Shown: one piece after another, positions 6,177-13,743 of the stretch
Layout: every line of letters begins with the position of its first letter
Position numbering within the stretch: position 1 is the first letter of the stretch
Source of the DNA: Pseudomonadota bacterium
Lineage (GTDB): Bacteria > Pseudomonadota > Gammaproteobacteria > Acidiferrobacterales > Acidiferrobacteraceae
Length of the DNA stretch: 32,728 bases
Assembly: GCA_021819125.1 (NCBI GenBank)
Contig: JAKARW010000003.1
Span: forward strand, 1 to 32,728
Direction of reading: 5' to 3'
Program-made: the position numbers and the translations under genes
The notes under the pieces: model-generated
Told to the model about the DNA's origin: nothing
The model's database searches: none
What the model saw: only the letters and a program-made list of their open reading frames with translations

Positions 6177-9026
6177 TTAACTCGCTTTGGTGCGCGTGTT
6201 GTAGCGCAGAATATCGGGCGTGGGCAGCGCGCCTGGCAACGGCGCGACGTTGGCAAACGTCGGCCATACCCCTTCCTCGCCGGGGGCGGCGCGCGTGACC
6301 TTCACGCGCAGGTCGTACCATGCCGCCTGCCCGGTGATCGGGTCGGAATTCGTGAGCCGCCGCTCGCCTGGCTTCTCGGGCAACAGTTCCGAGATCAGGT
6401 GATTCATGAGGAAGCCCTCGGTGGCCTCGGGCCCGCCTTGCTTCAATCCCCAGGTGCCCGATTGCTTGCCGATCGCGTTCCAGGTCCACACCGTGTCTTC
6501 CTGACAGCCCTCGATGAGGCGTAGCTGCACACGGATCTTGCCGTTATGCGATTCCACCCACACCCAGTCCTCGTCCTGGAATCCAAGGCTCTCGCCGCGC
6601 GCGCGGTTCATGTAGAGATGGTTTTGGGCGATGATCTGCCGAAGCCAGGCGTTTTGCGAATCCCACGAGTGGTACATCATCATCGGGCGCTGGTTCACCG
6701 CGAAGAATGGGTACTCCTCCTTGTCGACGCGCTGCTGCTCCAGGGGTTCATAGTAGTCCGGGAGGGGATCGAAGTAGGTGGCCAGGCGTTCCTGGTCGAC
6801 GCGCTCCTTAGGGGTCGGGCCATCGTAGAGCCCGAGCCCGGCTAAGCGAAACCTCTGGATGGCCTCGGAATAGAGCTCGATCACGATCGGCTCGGCGGTC
6901 TTCAGAAAGCCCGCCTCCTTGGCGAATTCCAGGTAACCCTTGTTGGCAAACCGCAAATAGCGGATGTCTTTCGGGAGGTGATACTGAAAGAAGCCCTGGT
7001 TTTCGATATAGCGTTCCCACTGCTTTGGGTTTGGTTCGCCGCGCAGCGACTTACTGCCGTCGGCGCCGCGGAACCCGGCCAAAAAGCCGATACCGGGTTC
7101 GCGCTCGTAATAGGTGATGAAGTCCTTGTAACTCTTGTACTTGGGCGTCCCATCCTCGTTCGTGAACACCGGAAGCTTCAGGCGCGCACCGATCTCGATC
7201 ATGACCTCCTGCCAGGGGCGGACGTTCCGGTCGAGCGCAAGCAGCGGGTGGCGTATCGCATCGCACACCGCATCGGGCTCGGAGATCGGCCGATCGAGGA
7301 GCGAGATCGCGTCGTAGCGCTCGAGATAAGTGGTGTCCGGCAGCACCAGATCCGCGAAATGCACAGTCTCGGAGTGGAAGGCGTCGACCACCACGAGAAA
7401 CGGGATCTTGTATTCCCCGTCAGCGCCCTTGGCGCGCAGCATGTCTTGGATGTTGGCGGTGTTCATGCTCGAGTTCCAGGCCATGTTGGCCATGAAAAAC
7501 AGCAAGGTGTCGATCGGGTAGGGGTCGCCCTTGACGGCGTTTGTGATCACCATGTGCATCAGGCCGTGATTGGCGATCGGCGCCTCCCACGAATAGGCCT
7601 TGTCGATGCGCAGCGGCCGCCCCTCGTCGTCGATCACGAGATCCTCAGGCGCGGTCGGAAAGCCAAGTGGATGCGCGTCAAGCGGTGTGTTGGGGGCGCT
7701 GTGCCGGGCGGGCTTGCCAGGCGACGGCACGGGCCGCGGATAGGGGGCCTTGGCGCGAAATCCCCCGGGGCAGTCGATTGTGCCAAGCAGGATCTGCAGA
7801 AAATGGATGGCGCGCGCCGCCTGAAAGCCGTTGGAGTGCGCCGAGACTCCGCGCATGGCATGCATGGACACCGGCCGGCCGATGAACTTGTCGTGCTTGC
7901 GACCGGCCCAGTCGGTCCATTCGACCGCGATCTCTATGGTCTCCTTGAAGGCCACATGGGCCATTTCGAGTGCCAGGCGCTCGATGGTGGCGGCCGGCAC
8001 GCCGCAGATCTTGGCGGCATTCTCGGGGGCGAAGCGCCGATCCAGATAGCGTTCGGCGAGCAAGGTCATGACGGTCTTTACCGTGCGCCCGTCGGCGGTC
8101 TTGTGTTCGCCAAAGAGCGCCGGATGGCAGGAGGCGTCGAGGCCATTGACCAACGCCTCTTTCTTGAGATCCCAGACGAGCGGCTGTCCGGCCTCGTCGC
8201 GATAGATGAGCCCGTCGCCCTTTTCTCCCGGAGACTGCACCACAAGGAAGGGGGCATTGGTGTAGCGGATCAAAAACTCCCAGTCAAAGAGTTCGCGCGA
8301 AAGCAGGACGTGGACCATAGACAGCGCCAATATGGCGTCAGTGCCGGGCCGAATCGGCACCCACTCATCTGCGACCGCCTGATAGCCTGTGCGCGCGGGG
8401 TTGATCCCGACGAACTTGCCGCCATGGCTTTTTAGTTTCTCGATGCCGATCTTCATCGGGTTCGAGTTGTGGTCCTCGGCGACCCCCCAGAGCATGAAGT
8501 ATTTGGTGCGGTCCCAGTCGGGATCACCGAACTCCCAAAAGGCGTAGCCCATGGTATAGAGCCCGGCCGCGGCCATGTTGACTGAACAAAAGCCGCCATG
8601 CGCCGACCAATTGAGGGTGCCAAATTGTTCGGCGAACAGACGCGTGAGCGCCTGCATCTGGTCGCGGCCGGTGAAAAACGCAAATTTGTTGGGGTCGGTG
8701 GCGCGAATGCGCGCAAGCCGCTCGGTGAGCATGTCGAGGGCCTGATCCCAGGAGATCTCGATGAACTCCCCGGCGCCTCGCTCGGTACCGGGTTTACGCA
8801 GCAGCGGATTACGCAACCGCGCAGGCGAGCACTGTTTCATGATACCCGCCGACCCCTTGGCGCACAGCACGCCTTTATTAATCGGGTGGTTGCGGTTACC
8901 CTGGATGAAACGAACCTTGTTGTTCTCGATCGTCACCTTGATGCCGCACCGGCAGGCGCACATATAGCAGGTGGAATACTTGACCTCCGACGGGCCATGC
9001 TCCTGGTCGTGTTGTGTGGCCGGCAT
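6177..9026 (-). CDS. soeA: Molybdopterin (bis-MGD) catalytic subunit of cytoplasmic sulfite dehydrogenase SoeA
   Basis: This 949-residue complex iron-sulfur molybdoenzyme is of the DMSO reductase superfamily. SoeA oxidises sulfite to sulfate in the cytoplasm of sulfur oxidisers. The N-terminal [4Fe-4S] site is C20, C23, C27 and C55 (CYMCACRC then VLCAKG). Molybdopterin oxidoreductase segments follow (WDQAL, FFTGRDQMQALTR, GINPARTGY) and a molydopterin-dinucleotide-binding C-terminal domain begins near residue 780. There is no twin-arginine leader before the first Cys group, which separates it from periplasmic relatives such as PsrA or TtrA. ATG 9026 was chosen over an in-frame TTG at 9038 because GGGAG lies five bases before it. 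It heads the soe-moa run. Other sulfur-compound reductases are possible, but the absent signal and the SoeB/SoeC partners favour sulfite oxidation. Confidence 0.88.
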   Translation of the reverse strand: MPATQHDQEHGPSEVKYSTCYMCACRCGIKVTIENNKVRFIQGNRNHPINKGVLCAKGSAGIMKQCSPARLRNPLLRKPGTERGAGEFIEISWDQALDMLTERLARIRATDPNKFAFFTGRDQMQALTRLFAEQFGTLNWSAHGGFCSVNMAAAGLYTMGYAFWEFGDPDWDRTKYFMLWGVAEDHNSNPMKIGIEKLKSHGGKFVGINPARTGYQAVADEWVPIRPGTDAILALSMVHVLLSRELFDWEFLIRYTNAPFLVVQSPGEKGDGLIYRDEAGQPLVWDLKKEALVNGLDASCHPALFGEHKTADGRTVKTVMTLLAERYLDRRFAPENAAKICGVPAATIERLALEMAHVAFKETIEIAVEWTDWAGRKHDKFIGRPVSMHAMRGVSAHSNGFQAARAIHFLQILLGTIDCPGGFRAKAPYPRPVPSPGKPARHSAPNTPLDAHPLGFPTAPEDLVIDDEGRPLRIDKAYSWEAPIANHGLMHMVITNAVKGDPYPIDTLLFFMANMAWNSSMNTANIQDMLRAKGADGEYKIPFLVVVDAFHSETVHFADLVLPDTTYLERYDAISLLDRPISEPDAVCDAIRHPLLALDRNVRPWQEVMIEIGARLKLPVFTNEDGTPKYKSYKDFITYYEREPGIGFLAGFRGADGSKSLRGEPNPKQWERYIENQGFFQYHLPKDIRYLRFANKGYLEFAKEAGFLKTAEPIVIELYSEAIQRFRLAGLGLYDGPTPKERVDQERLATYFDPLPDYYEPLEQQRVDKEEYPFFAVNQRPMMMYHSWDSQNAWLRQIIAQNHLYMNRARGESLGFQDEDWVWVESHNGKIRVQLRLIEGCQEDTVWTWNAIGKQSGTWGLKQGGPEATEGFLMNHLISELLPEKPGERRLTNSDPITGQAAWYDLRVKVTRAAPGEEGVWPTFANVAPLPGALPTPDILRYNTRTKAS

Positions 9027-9103
9027 ACGGTCTCCCAAAACAGAAAGGTGGCGACGCTTGGAAGGTACACGAAAGACCTATCGGGGCGCCAAGGAATTGT
9101 TTT

Positions 9104-9158
9104 GATAACCTGATAAGAATCAGATAGTTATTTCATGGCGTGATGAGGCCTATCACGC
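9104..9158. promoter_or_regulatory. Palindrome-rich divergent control region between soeA and the FAH-family gene
   Basis: The 190-base gap between two divergent genes contains an AT-rich island with two inverted repeats. The first, at 9104-9131, is imperfect: ATAACCTGAT faces ATCAGATAGTTAT around AAGA. The second, at 9138-9158, is a perfect seven-base arm GCGTGAT and ATCACGC around GAGGCCT. A TTGATA lies at 9103-9108. Neither repeat is followed by a T-run, so they look more like operators than terminators. The spacing does not match consensus CRP or FNR boxes. The binding protein is unknown. Confidence 0.5.
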
Positions 9159-9216
9159 AGATTTATAGCCGCCGACTTTAAGGGTTTTGCTAAAGTGTGG
9201 CAAAAGGGGCGGGTTT

Positions 9217-10140
9217 ATGGAGTTTTTGCGCTACAAACGGGCACAAGGCGGCTACCGCTTGGGCGTGAAGGTCGGGGGCGCCGCCTATGATCTCGCCGAC
9301 TGCTATCGCGCGTACCGAAACGCGCAGGGTAGGAGACCGCCGGGCGTCTCGGCAGCCCTTGCCGGCGCCAGTCTGCGCGCGCTTTTGGCATCACCGGGAG
9401 CACGCGCCTTCCTGGACGCGTTACGGGGCAACGGTGTGCGCGATGGCGTGCGCCCCCTGGATGGCGCGGCCCTGGTGCTCGGCGCCCCCCTGCACGACCC
9501 CGGGCGCTTCATTGGAATCGGTCTTAATTATCGCAGCCATGCGCGCGAGATGGGACAGGCGATTTCGTCTGAGCCGCCGCTCTTTGCGAAATGGGCCAAC
9601 GCCATCGCCGGTCCTTATGATGACGTGACGCTGCCGGCCTGCTCGCAGGCGGTCGATTACGAAGTGGAGCTCGGTGTCGTCATCGGCCGGCGCGCATGGC
9701 AAGTGGCGGGAAGGGACGCCTTGGACTATGTCTTTGGCTACACCGTGATCAATGATGTGAGCGCCCGCGACCTGCAGTTTCGGACCGGCCAGTGGCTCGC
9801 CGGGAAGGTGAGCGACGGTTTTGCGCCGATGGGCCCGGTGGTCATCGAGAAGGAGGACGTGGGCCCCCCGCGAGATTGGCTATTAGAAACGTGGGTCAAC
9901 GGCGACTTGCGCCAACAGGGACGCACCTCGGACATGATCCATGACGTTGCGGCGCTTGTCAGTCACCTTTCGCATCTTGTCGCCCTCGAGCCGGGCGATG
10001 TCATTGCCACGGGCACACCTCCCGGGGTCGGCATGAGCCGCACGCCGCCTTGTTATCTCGGTGTGGGCGACGTGGTGCGCATGCAAATTGCGGGGATCGG
10101 GGTGATCGAAAACCGGTTCGTCGCGCCTTTAAGTCAATAG
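9217..10140 (+). CDS. Fumarylacetoacetate hydrolase (FAH) family protein
   Basis: This 307-residue protein has the FAH C-terminal fold of acylpyruvases, 2-hydroxyhepta-2,4-diene-1,7-dioate isomerases and related C-C hydrolases. Visible family motifs are GIGLNYRSHAREMG near residue 108, the metal-site DYEVELGVVIG, then GYTVINDVSARDLQ and GDVIATGTPPGVG. The N-terminal 70 residues match the short N-terminal domain seen in this family. ATG 9217 was chosen because an AGGGGCGGG ribosome site precedes it; an in-frame TTG at 9187 lacks one. It diverges from soeA and stands alone. The small keto-acid substrate cannot be told from sequence. Confidence 0.85.
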   Translation: MEFLRYKRAQGGYRLGVKVGGAAYDLADCYRAYRNAQGRRPPGVSAALAGASLRALLASPGARAFLDALRGNGVRDGVRPLDGAALVLGAPLHDPGRFIGIGLNYRSHAREMGQAISSEPPLFAKWANAIAGPYDDVTLPACSQAVDYEVELGVVIGRRAWQVAGRDALDYVFGYTVINDVSARDLQFRTGQWLAGKVSDGFAPMGPVVIEKEDVGPPRDWLLETWVNGDLRQQGRTSDMIHDVAALVSHLSHLVALEPGDVIATGTPPGVGMSRTPPCYLGVGDVVRMQIAGIGVIENRFVAPLSQ

Positions 10141-10898
10141 CCGCGCTTTTCGCACTGCACTGTCACAACATCGAGGTGAAACGAGCCGTCAGCCTCCACA
10201 CCGAGCCGCGCGCGGGCCTCGGCCGGGGCCTCACGAAGGAGATCCGTGATCGCATCAACTCGCGCAGGTGAGGTCTTGGCGCGCGTCACCCAATCGGCGA
10301 ACGCAAGACGGATACGAAAATGATCCGTGCGCAACGGCATGAGGTCCTGCGCTGCGAGCAGCGCCATCCATGCGCTGACCGTGTAGTTGCGCACATGCGT
10401 CGGGTCGCGCAATACCTCGATCGCCTGGAGATGAGTGTCCGTCAGCGGGTCCTCGAAGCCGACACTGTCGGTGAGGATGAAGGTCGCACCGGTTCGCAAG
10501 ACGCGGCCGATCTCACGGATCCCCGCCGTGACATCGCGCCAATGGTGCGCACTGAAACGGCAGGTGACGAGATCCATGGCGGCATCAGCGAAAGGGAGCC
10601 GCGTGGCCGACGCCTCTTGAAGGCCGACATGCGCGTGACCGGCCTTGCGGGCGCGGGCGGCGGCGATCGCGAGCATGGCGGAACTCGCATCGACGGCGTG
10701 CACGTGGGCGCAAAACGGGGCGAGCGCCAAGGCCACATGTCCGGGGCCGCAGCCCACATCGAGCGCCCGGTGGGGGCGCAGCCGTTCGGCGGCCGCGCGA
10801 AACAACGCGAGATCCGGGCCTTCGGCATGCACGGCGCTCTTTTCATAGCGTTCAGCGACATCGTCGAATTGACGCGTGACGTCTTGGTCGTGGCTCAT
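10134..10898 (-). CDS. SAM-dependent methyltransferase, UbiE/Methyltransf_11 type
   Basis: This 254-residue class I methyltransferase has the glycine-rich motif I LDVGCGPGHVALALAP (about residue 43), then the acidic VHAVDASSAML that binds the SAM ribose. Motif II-like DLVTCRFSAHHWRDV and the GRVLRTGATFILTDS strand typical of UbiE-like enzymes follow. The start ATG 10898 is preceded by GGAGCCACC. The substrate is unknown; it is not placed with quinone genes. It diverges from the XRE/MmyB-type regulator across 99 bases with two palindromes, so that regulator probably controls it. Its 3' end overlaps the FAH-family gene by 7 bases tail to tail. Confidence 0.85.
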   Translation of the reverse strand: MSHDQDVTRQFDDVAERYEKSAVHAEGPDLALFRAAAERLRPHRALDVGCGPGHVALALAPFCAHVHAVDASSAMLAIAAARARKAGHAHVGLQEASATRLPFADAAMDLVTCRFSAHHWRDVTAGIREIGRVLRTGATFILTDSVGFEDPLTDTHLQAIEVLRDPTHVRNYTVSAWMALLAAQDLMPLRTDHFRIRLAFADWVTRAKTSPARVDAITDLLREAPAEARARLGVEADGSFHLDVVTVQCEKRGY

Positions 10899-10947
10899 GG
10901 CGGTGGCTCCTTGTATTCGATGATAAGTAGCATACATCCCCGGCATG

Positions 10948-10979
10948 CTGGTACCAGACTGGCCTGTTATACTGGTATA
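10948..10979. promoter_or_regulatory. Paired palindromic operator candidates between methyltransferase and regulator
   Basis: Two palindromes lie close together in the 99-base divergent gap: CTGGTACCAG (10948-10957, perfect) and TATACTGGTATA (10968-10979, perfect around TG). Both contain CTGGTA, and their centres are about two helical turns apart. The second overlaps a TATACT sequence that could serve as a -10 element for the regulator. This layout suits an autoregulated repressor acting on both genes. The repeats are seen directly; the role is inferred. Confidence 0.55.
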
Positions 10980-10997
10980 AGGACTACCGGAATCGGT

Positions 10998-11775
10998 ATG
11001 GTGACAAGACCCAAAGAGTTGGGGGTGTTTTTTGCGGAGGCTGCGCGAGCGCGCCGCGCCGCGAGGGGTGGCAATCGGCAGACGCCGGCGGACGCCGGGC
11101 CTGCGCCGCGAGGAATTGGCCACGTTGTGCGGGATCAGCGTCACGTGGTACACGTGGATCGAGCAGGGGCGGGCGCCCCAGGTTTCACCCGATACCCTGG
11201 CGCGGCTCGCCGATGTACTGGCCGTGACCGATGCCGAACGCCGTTACCTCTGGGAAGCGGCGGGCCTTGCACCGCAACGCCCCGCGCAAAAGACGCCGCA
11301 CGTCCCGGCGGCCATCACATCGGTCCTCGAGCGCATTGCAACCCCAGCCTATTGCCTGGGCCGCTATTGGGATGCGCAGGCCTGGAACCGAGAGGCCGAG
11401 AGTTTGTTTCCGGATTGGCTAGGACCCCGGAGTCAGGAACGTAATCTCCTGCGCTTCATGTTCTGTGTACCCGCGGCGCGTGACTTCGTGGTCGATTGGC
11501 CACAGCGTGCGCGTCGTCTGGTCGCGGAGTTTTCGGCGGATGCCGGGGATCTGGCGGGCGAGGGACAGTACGAGGACATGGTGGCGGATCTTGGCCGTCA
11601 AAGCGCCGAGTTCCGCGCTTATCGGGCACGGCGCGAGGTCTCATTCCGTGACCCGGCGGTCAAGGCCTTTCGCCACCCGACCGAGGGCCTTGTGGTCTAT
11701 GAACAAACCACCTTCGTCCCGCTCGTCGAGCGCGACTTCAAGCTCATCTTGCTGTGCGCGCGCCCTGGGAACTAA
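10998..11775 (+). pseudogene. XRE-family regulator with MmyB-like ligand domain, apparent 5' frameshift
   Basis: From TTG 11032 onward the frame encodes a helix-turn-helix protein with the family hallmark GRRRRTPGLRREELA and then WYTWIEQGRAP, followed by a MmyB-like PAS-type ligand domain to the end at 11775. The family N-terminus (RPKELGVFL) is present just upstream but in another frame, starting at ATG 10998. The two frames meet at a run of six T (11028-11033). Removing one T restores a continuous protein reading GVFLRRLRERAAPRG, about 258 residues and a good family match. Either the gene is disrupted, or the base call is wrong, or translation starts at TTG 11032 (247 residues, with GGGGG six bases before it). 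Transcriptional slippage is also possible. It diverges from the methyltransferase gene, its likely target. Confidence 0.75.
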
Positions 11776-11780
11776 GGGAT

Positions 11781-11815
11781 CGAGACTGCAGGCGGCACGC
11801 CGCCTGCAGGTCTCG
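11781..11815. terminator. Strong hairpin between convergent regulators
   Basis: The 57-base gap between the XRE/MmyB-type gene and the converging ArsR-like gene holds a near-perfect inverted repeat. CGAGAC-TGCAGGCGGC pairs with GCCGCCTGCA-GGTCTCG, about 16 base pairs with one bulge and a minimal loop. No T-run follows on either strand, so it is not a textbook intrinsic terminator. The convergent position still suggests a bidirectional transcription block. Confidence 0.6.
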
Positions 11816-11832
11816 CCCAGGCCCCACCGCTT

Positions 11833-12222
11833 CTAGCGGCTTTTGCGAGCGGCCTTCTTTTTGGCCGGCGCGCCCTTCGCCGCGCCCTTCGGGGCGCTCT
11901 TCGCCGATGTCTTGGCGACCAGCTTCTCGGTCGGACCGCCGCTCAGGTTCTCCTCTAGAAACGCCAGCAATTCCCCAATGGTGCTCAGCACGGGGGAGTA
12001 GCGTATCGAGCGGCCTTCACGCGATGGCTTGATAAGCCCGGCCTGTGTCAGCTGCGAGAGGTGGAAGGACGACGTGGCCGGAGCGAGCTTGAGACGCAAG
12101 GCGATCTGGCCGGCTACGAGCCCGCTTGGGCCCACCTTAACCAGCAGTCGAACGATGCCAAGTCGCGTCTCTTGTGCAAGAGCCGTGAGGGCGCGCGTTG
12201 CCGCAGTGATTTTCATTGTCAT
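11833..12222 (-). CDS. ArsR-family winged-helix regulator with Lys/Ala-rich tail
   Basis: This is a 129-residue protein. Residues 1-90 form an ArsR/SmtB-type winged helix; the recognition part LAPATSSFHLSQLTQAGLI and the wing SREGRSIRYSP match the family closely. No cysteine is present, so the classic arsenic or metal-sensing CxC site is absent and the signal is unknown. The last 30 residues are a basic, low-complexity tail rich in Lys, Ala and Pro, resembling histone H1-like tails. No ars or metal gene is adjacent. ATG 12222 and ATG 12216 are both possible starts; AAGG lies upstream. A long gene-free region precedes it. Confidence 0.85.
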   Translation of the reverse strand: MTMKITAATRALTALAQETRLGIVRLLVKVGPSGLVAGQIALRLKLAPATSSFHLSQLTQAGLIKPSREGRSIRYSPVLSTIGELLAFLEENLSGGPTEKLVAKTSAKSAPKGAAKGAPAKKKAARKSR

Positions 12223-12613
12223 CGGTTGAGTTTACCTTAATAGTTGCCGTCGGTTTATTAGGGACACCGCCGCCCGCGTTTGGTTCCACGAACGTTTGCC
12301 GTCGAGAAGCGTTGTCGCCGTTGTCAAGAATCGTTCGCGATTCTTTGCGTTATAGTATCGCATTTTAGCGACAATTGCAGCACCTATTTTTGCGTTTTTT
12401 TGGCAGAGACCTACGCGTCATGGGCCATGGAATCATAGACGTCTAAAACTGCTATAAAAAACGTAGAGAATGTGGGGACAATAGGCGGCACAACCGGGTA
12501 TTTTCGAGGGTAATATGGGGGCCGCAGGTCCAAGAATACGCGGGCCACTGGTTTATGGAATAATAACGATCTATTGGCGTCTACGGCGCCATCTCACATA
12601 AGGGGAAGACGGG
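12223..12613. other. 391-base gene-free, AT-richer region with hairpins
   Basis: This is the longest stretch without a gene. It lies between the divergent ArsR-like and cysQ genes and is clearly richer in A and T than its surroundings. It holds a perfect eight-base-pair hairpin with a TTCG loop at 12326-12345, a ten-base palindrome TAGACGTCTA at 12436-12445, a GTTGTC direct repeat near 12311-12325, and several A/T runs. No reading frame has a start, ribosome site and protein-like composition. It probably contains the promoters of both flanking genes and may encode a small RNA, which cannot be decided from one sequence. Confidence 0.5.
12326..12345. other. Perfect hairpin with TTCG loop
   Basis: AAGAATCG and CGATTCTT form a perfect eight-base-pair stem around TTCG. 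A TTT run lies at the 3' side on the plus strand, but it is short. The element could be the end of a small transcript or an operator for the ArsR-like protein; ArsR proteins bind AT-rich inverted repeats of similar size. Confidence 0.45.
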
Positions 12614-13399
12614 GTGAATGGGGGTTATGGGCGATATTTGGAGTGGGCGCAGATTGCAGGAGAGCGGGCGGGCGCGGCAATTCTGGGGCATTACCGTACC
12701 GCCGGACCCGTTGACCTAAAGAGTGATGGCAGCCCCGTGACGCCGGCTGACCGGGCGGCGCATGAGGCCATCATGACGGTACTTGGTCAAGCCACGCCGG
12801 ATGTGCCGGTAGCCTCGGAAGAGGGCGGCGAGATTCGCGGGGACCGGTATTGGTCCGTCGACCCGCTGGACGGGACTAAAGAGTACGTCGAGCGCACCGA
12901 TGCGTTTGTGGTGAATGTGGCGCTTATCGAGGACGGGCGGCCGGTAGTGGGGGTGATATTCGTGCCGGTTACGGGCGAGTGCTATTTCGCGCTAAAGGGC
13001 GCGGGCGCCTTTAAAAAGACGCAAGGACGCGTGCTGCGTCTTAATGGACGGGCCTTCGCCGGTGGTGCGGTGCGCGTGGTGGGCAGCGCCCGGCACGGCA
13101 CCGAGGCTGTGGCCGGGTTGTGCAAGGCGCTGGCGTGTGACGAGGGAGGTATCGAACGGACCGCGCTTGGTTCGGCATGGAAATTCGGTTGGCTTGCCGA
13201 GGGCCGCGCCGACCTTTATCCGCGCTTTGGCCCGACCCACACCTGGGACACGGCCGCCGGCCAATGCCTGGTGGAGGAGAGCGGCGGGGCGGTATGGGTG
13301 GCTGGCCGCCAGCCGCTCGTCTACCATGACCCCCGGCAAATCAACCCATCGTTCATGGCCGTCGCCGATGCCCGTTTCGCATGGCCGGACTTCCTATAA
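12614..13399 (+). CDS. cysQ: 3'(2'),5'-bisphosphate nucleotidase CysQ
   Basis: This 261-residue protein is of the inositol-monophosphatase-like superfamily. CysQ removes the 3'-phosphate of adenosine 3',5'-bisphosphate, the by-product of PAPS use, and so keeps sulfate assimilation running. The metal-binding hallmark DPLDGTKEY (about residue 83) is intact, the earlier SEEGGE supplies another metal ligand, and WDTAAGQ near residue 215 is the second conserved site. DPLDGTKE rather than DPIDGT favours CysQ over inositol monophosphatase. GTG 12614 is the only sensible start and has AGGGGAAG upstream. No cys genes flank it. Confidence 0.9.
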   Translation: MNGGYGRYLEWAQIAGERAGAAILGHYRTAGPVDLKSDGSPVTPADRAAHEAIMTVLGQATPDVPVASEEGGEIRGDRYWSVDPLDGTKEYVERTDAFVVNVALIEDGRPVVGVIFVPVTGECYFALKGAGAFKKTQGRVLRLNGRAFAGGAVRVVGSARHGTEAVAGLCKALACDEGGIERTALGSAWKFGWLAEGRADLYPRFGPTHTWDTAAGQCLVEESGGAVWVAGRQPLVYHDPRQINPSFMAVADARFAWPDFL

Positions 13400-13504
13400 T
13401 CCGAGCGGTGGAGGCTTGGGGTCGGGTCGAGCGCGGTGCGCGGCGCAGGCGGATTTGCCACCACGCCTTGGCCGCGGTTACCCTTACCACTGCGCGATCC
13501 ATGG

Positions 13505-13510
13505 TATATT
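13505..13510 (+). promoter_or_regulatory. Candidate -10 element for the DUF2892 gene
   Basis: TATATT sits 30 bases before ATG 13540 in an otherwise GC-rich gap and matches a sigma70 -10 box at five of six bases. No good -35 partner is visible at 16-18 bases (TTACCA lies 15 upstream). A GAGGGG ribosome site lies between it and the gene. Confidence 0.4.
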
Positions 13511-13539
13511 AAAACGGGTTTCATCTTCGGGAGGGGTTT

Positions 13540-13743
13540 ATGTCAATCGATCGTATCGTGATGGCGTTTGCGGGAAGCGTGGTTCTCCTTAGCCTATTGC
13601 TTGCGCATTATATCTCCGCGGACTGGTTATGGGTCACGGCGTTCGTGGGCGCCAATCTCTTGCAGGCGTCGTTCACCGGCCTGTGCCCTTTGGCCAAAAT
13701 CCTAAAGGCGATGGGTCTGCGCGCCGGCTGCGCCTTCGAGTAG
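13540..13743 (+). CDS. Small inner-membrane protein, DUF2892 (YgaP-like)
   Basis: This 67-residue protein has two hydrophobic helices (about 7-23 and 28-45) and the family features [15 protein letters not shown], where the conserved Cys-Pro follows the second helix, and LKAMG near the end. DUF2892 is the membrane part found alone or fused to rhodanese domains (YgaP), often linked to sulfur handling. GAGGGG precedes ATG 13540 at a good distance. The 3' end overlaps the envZ-like gene tail to tail by 42 bases. Its function is unknown. Confidence 0.85.
   Translation: MSIDRIVMAFAGSVVLLSLLLAHYISADWLWVTAFVGANLLQASFTGLCPLAKILKAMGLRAGCAFE

Noticed and set aside
6978-8435. 485-codon open frame on the plus strand inside soeA
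   Set aside because: It is antisense to a clear molybdoenzyme, has low-complexity composition and no recognisable domain; high GC keeps opposite frames open.
9138-9158. CRP or FNR box at GCGTGAT/ATCACGC
   Set aside because: The half-sites are nine bases apart between GTGA and TCAC, not six as in CRP, and the TTGAT-N4-ATCAA pattern of FNR is absent.
10320-11444. 374-codon plus-strand open frame across the methyltransferase and regulator
   Set aside because: It runs antisense to the methyltransferase and then out of frame through the regulator. Only its short RPKELGVF part is meaningful, as the displaced regulator N-terminus.
11833-12222. Arsenic-resistance regulator
   Set aside because: The protein has no cysteine and no ars genes are adjacent; only the fold is shared.
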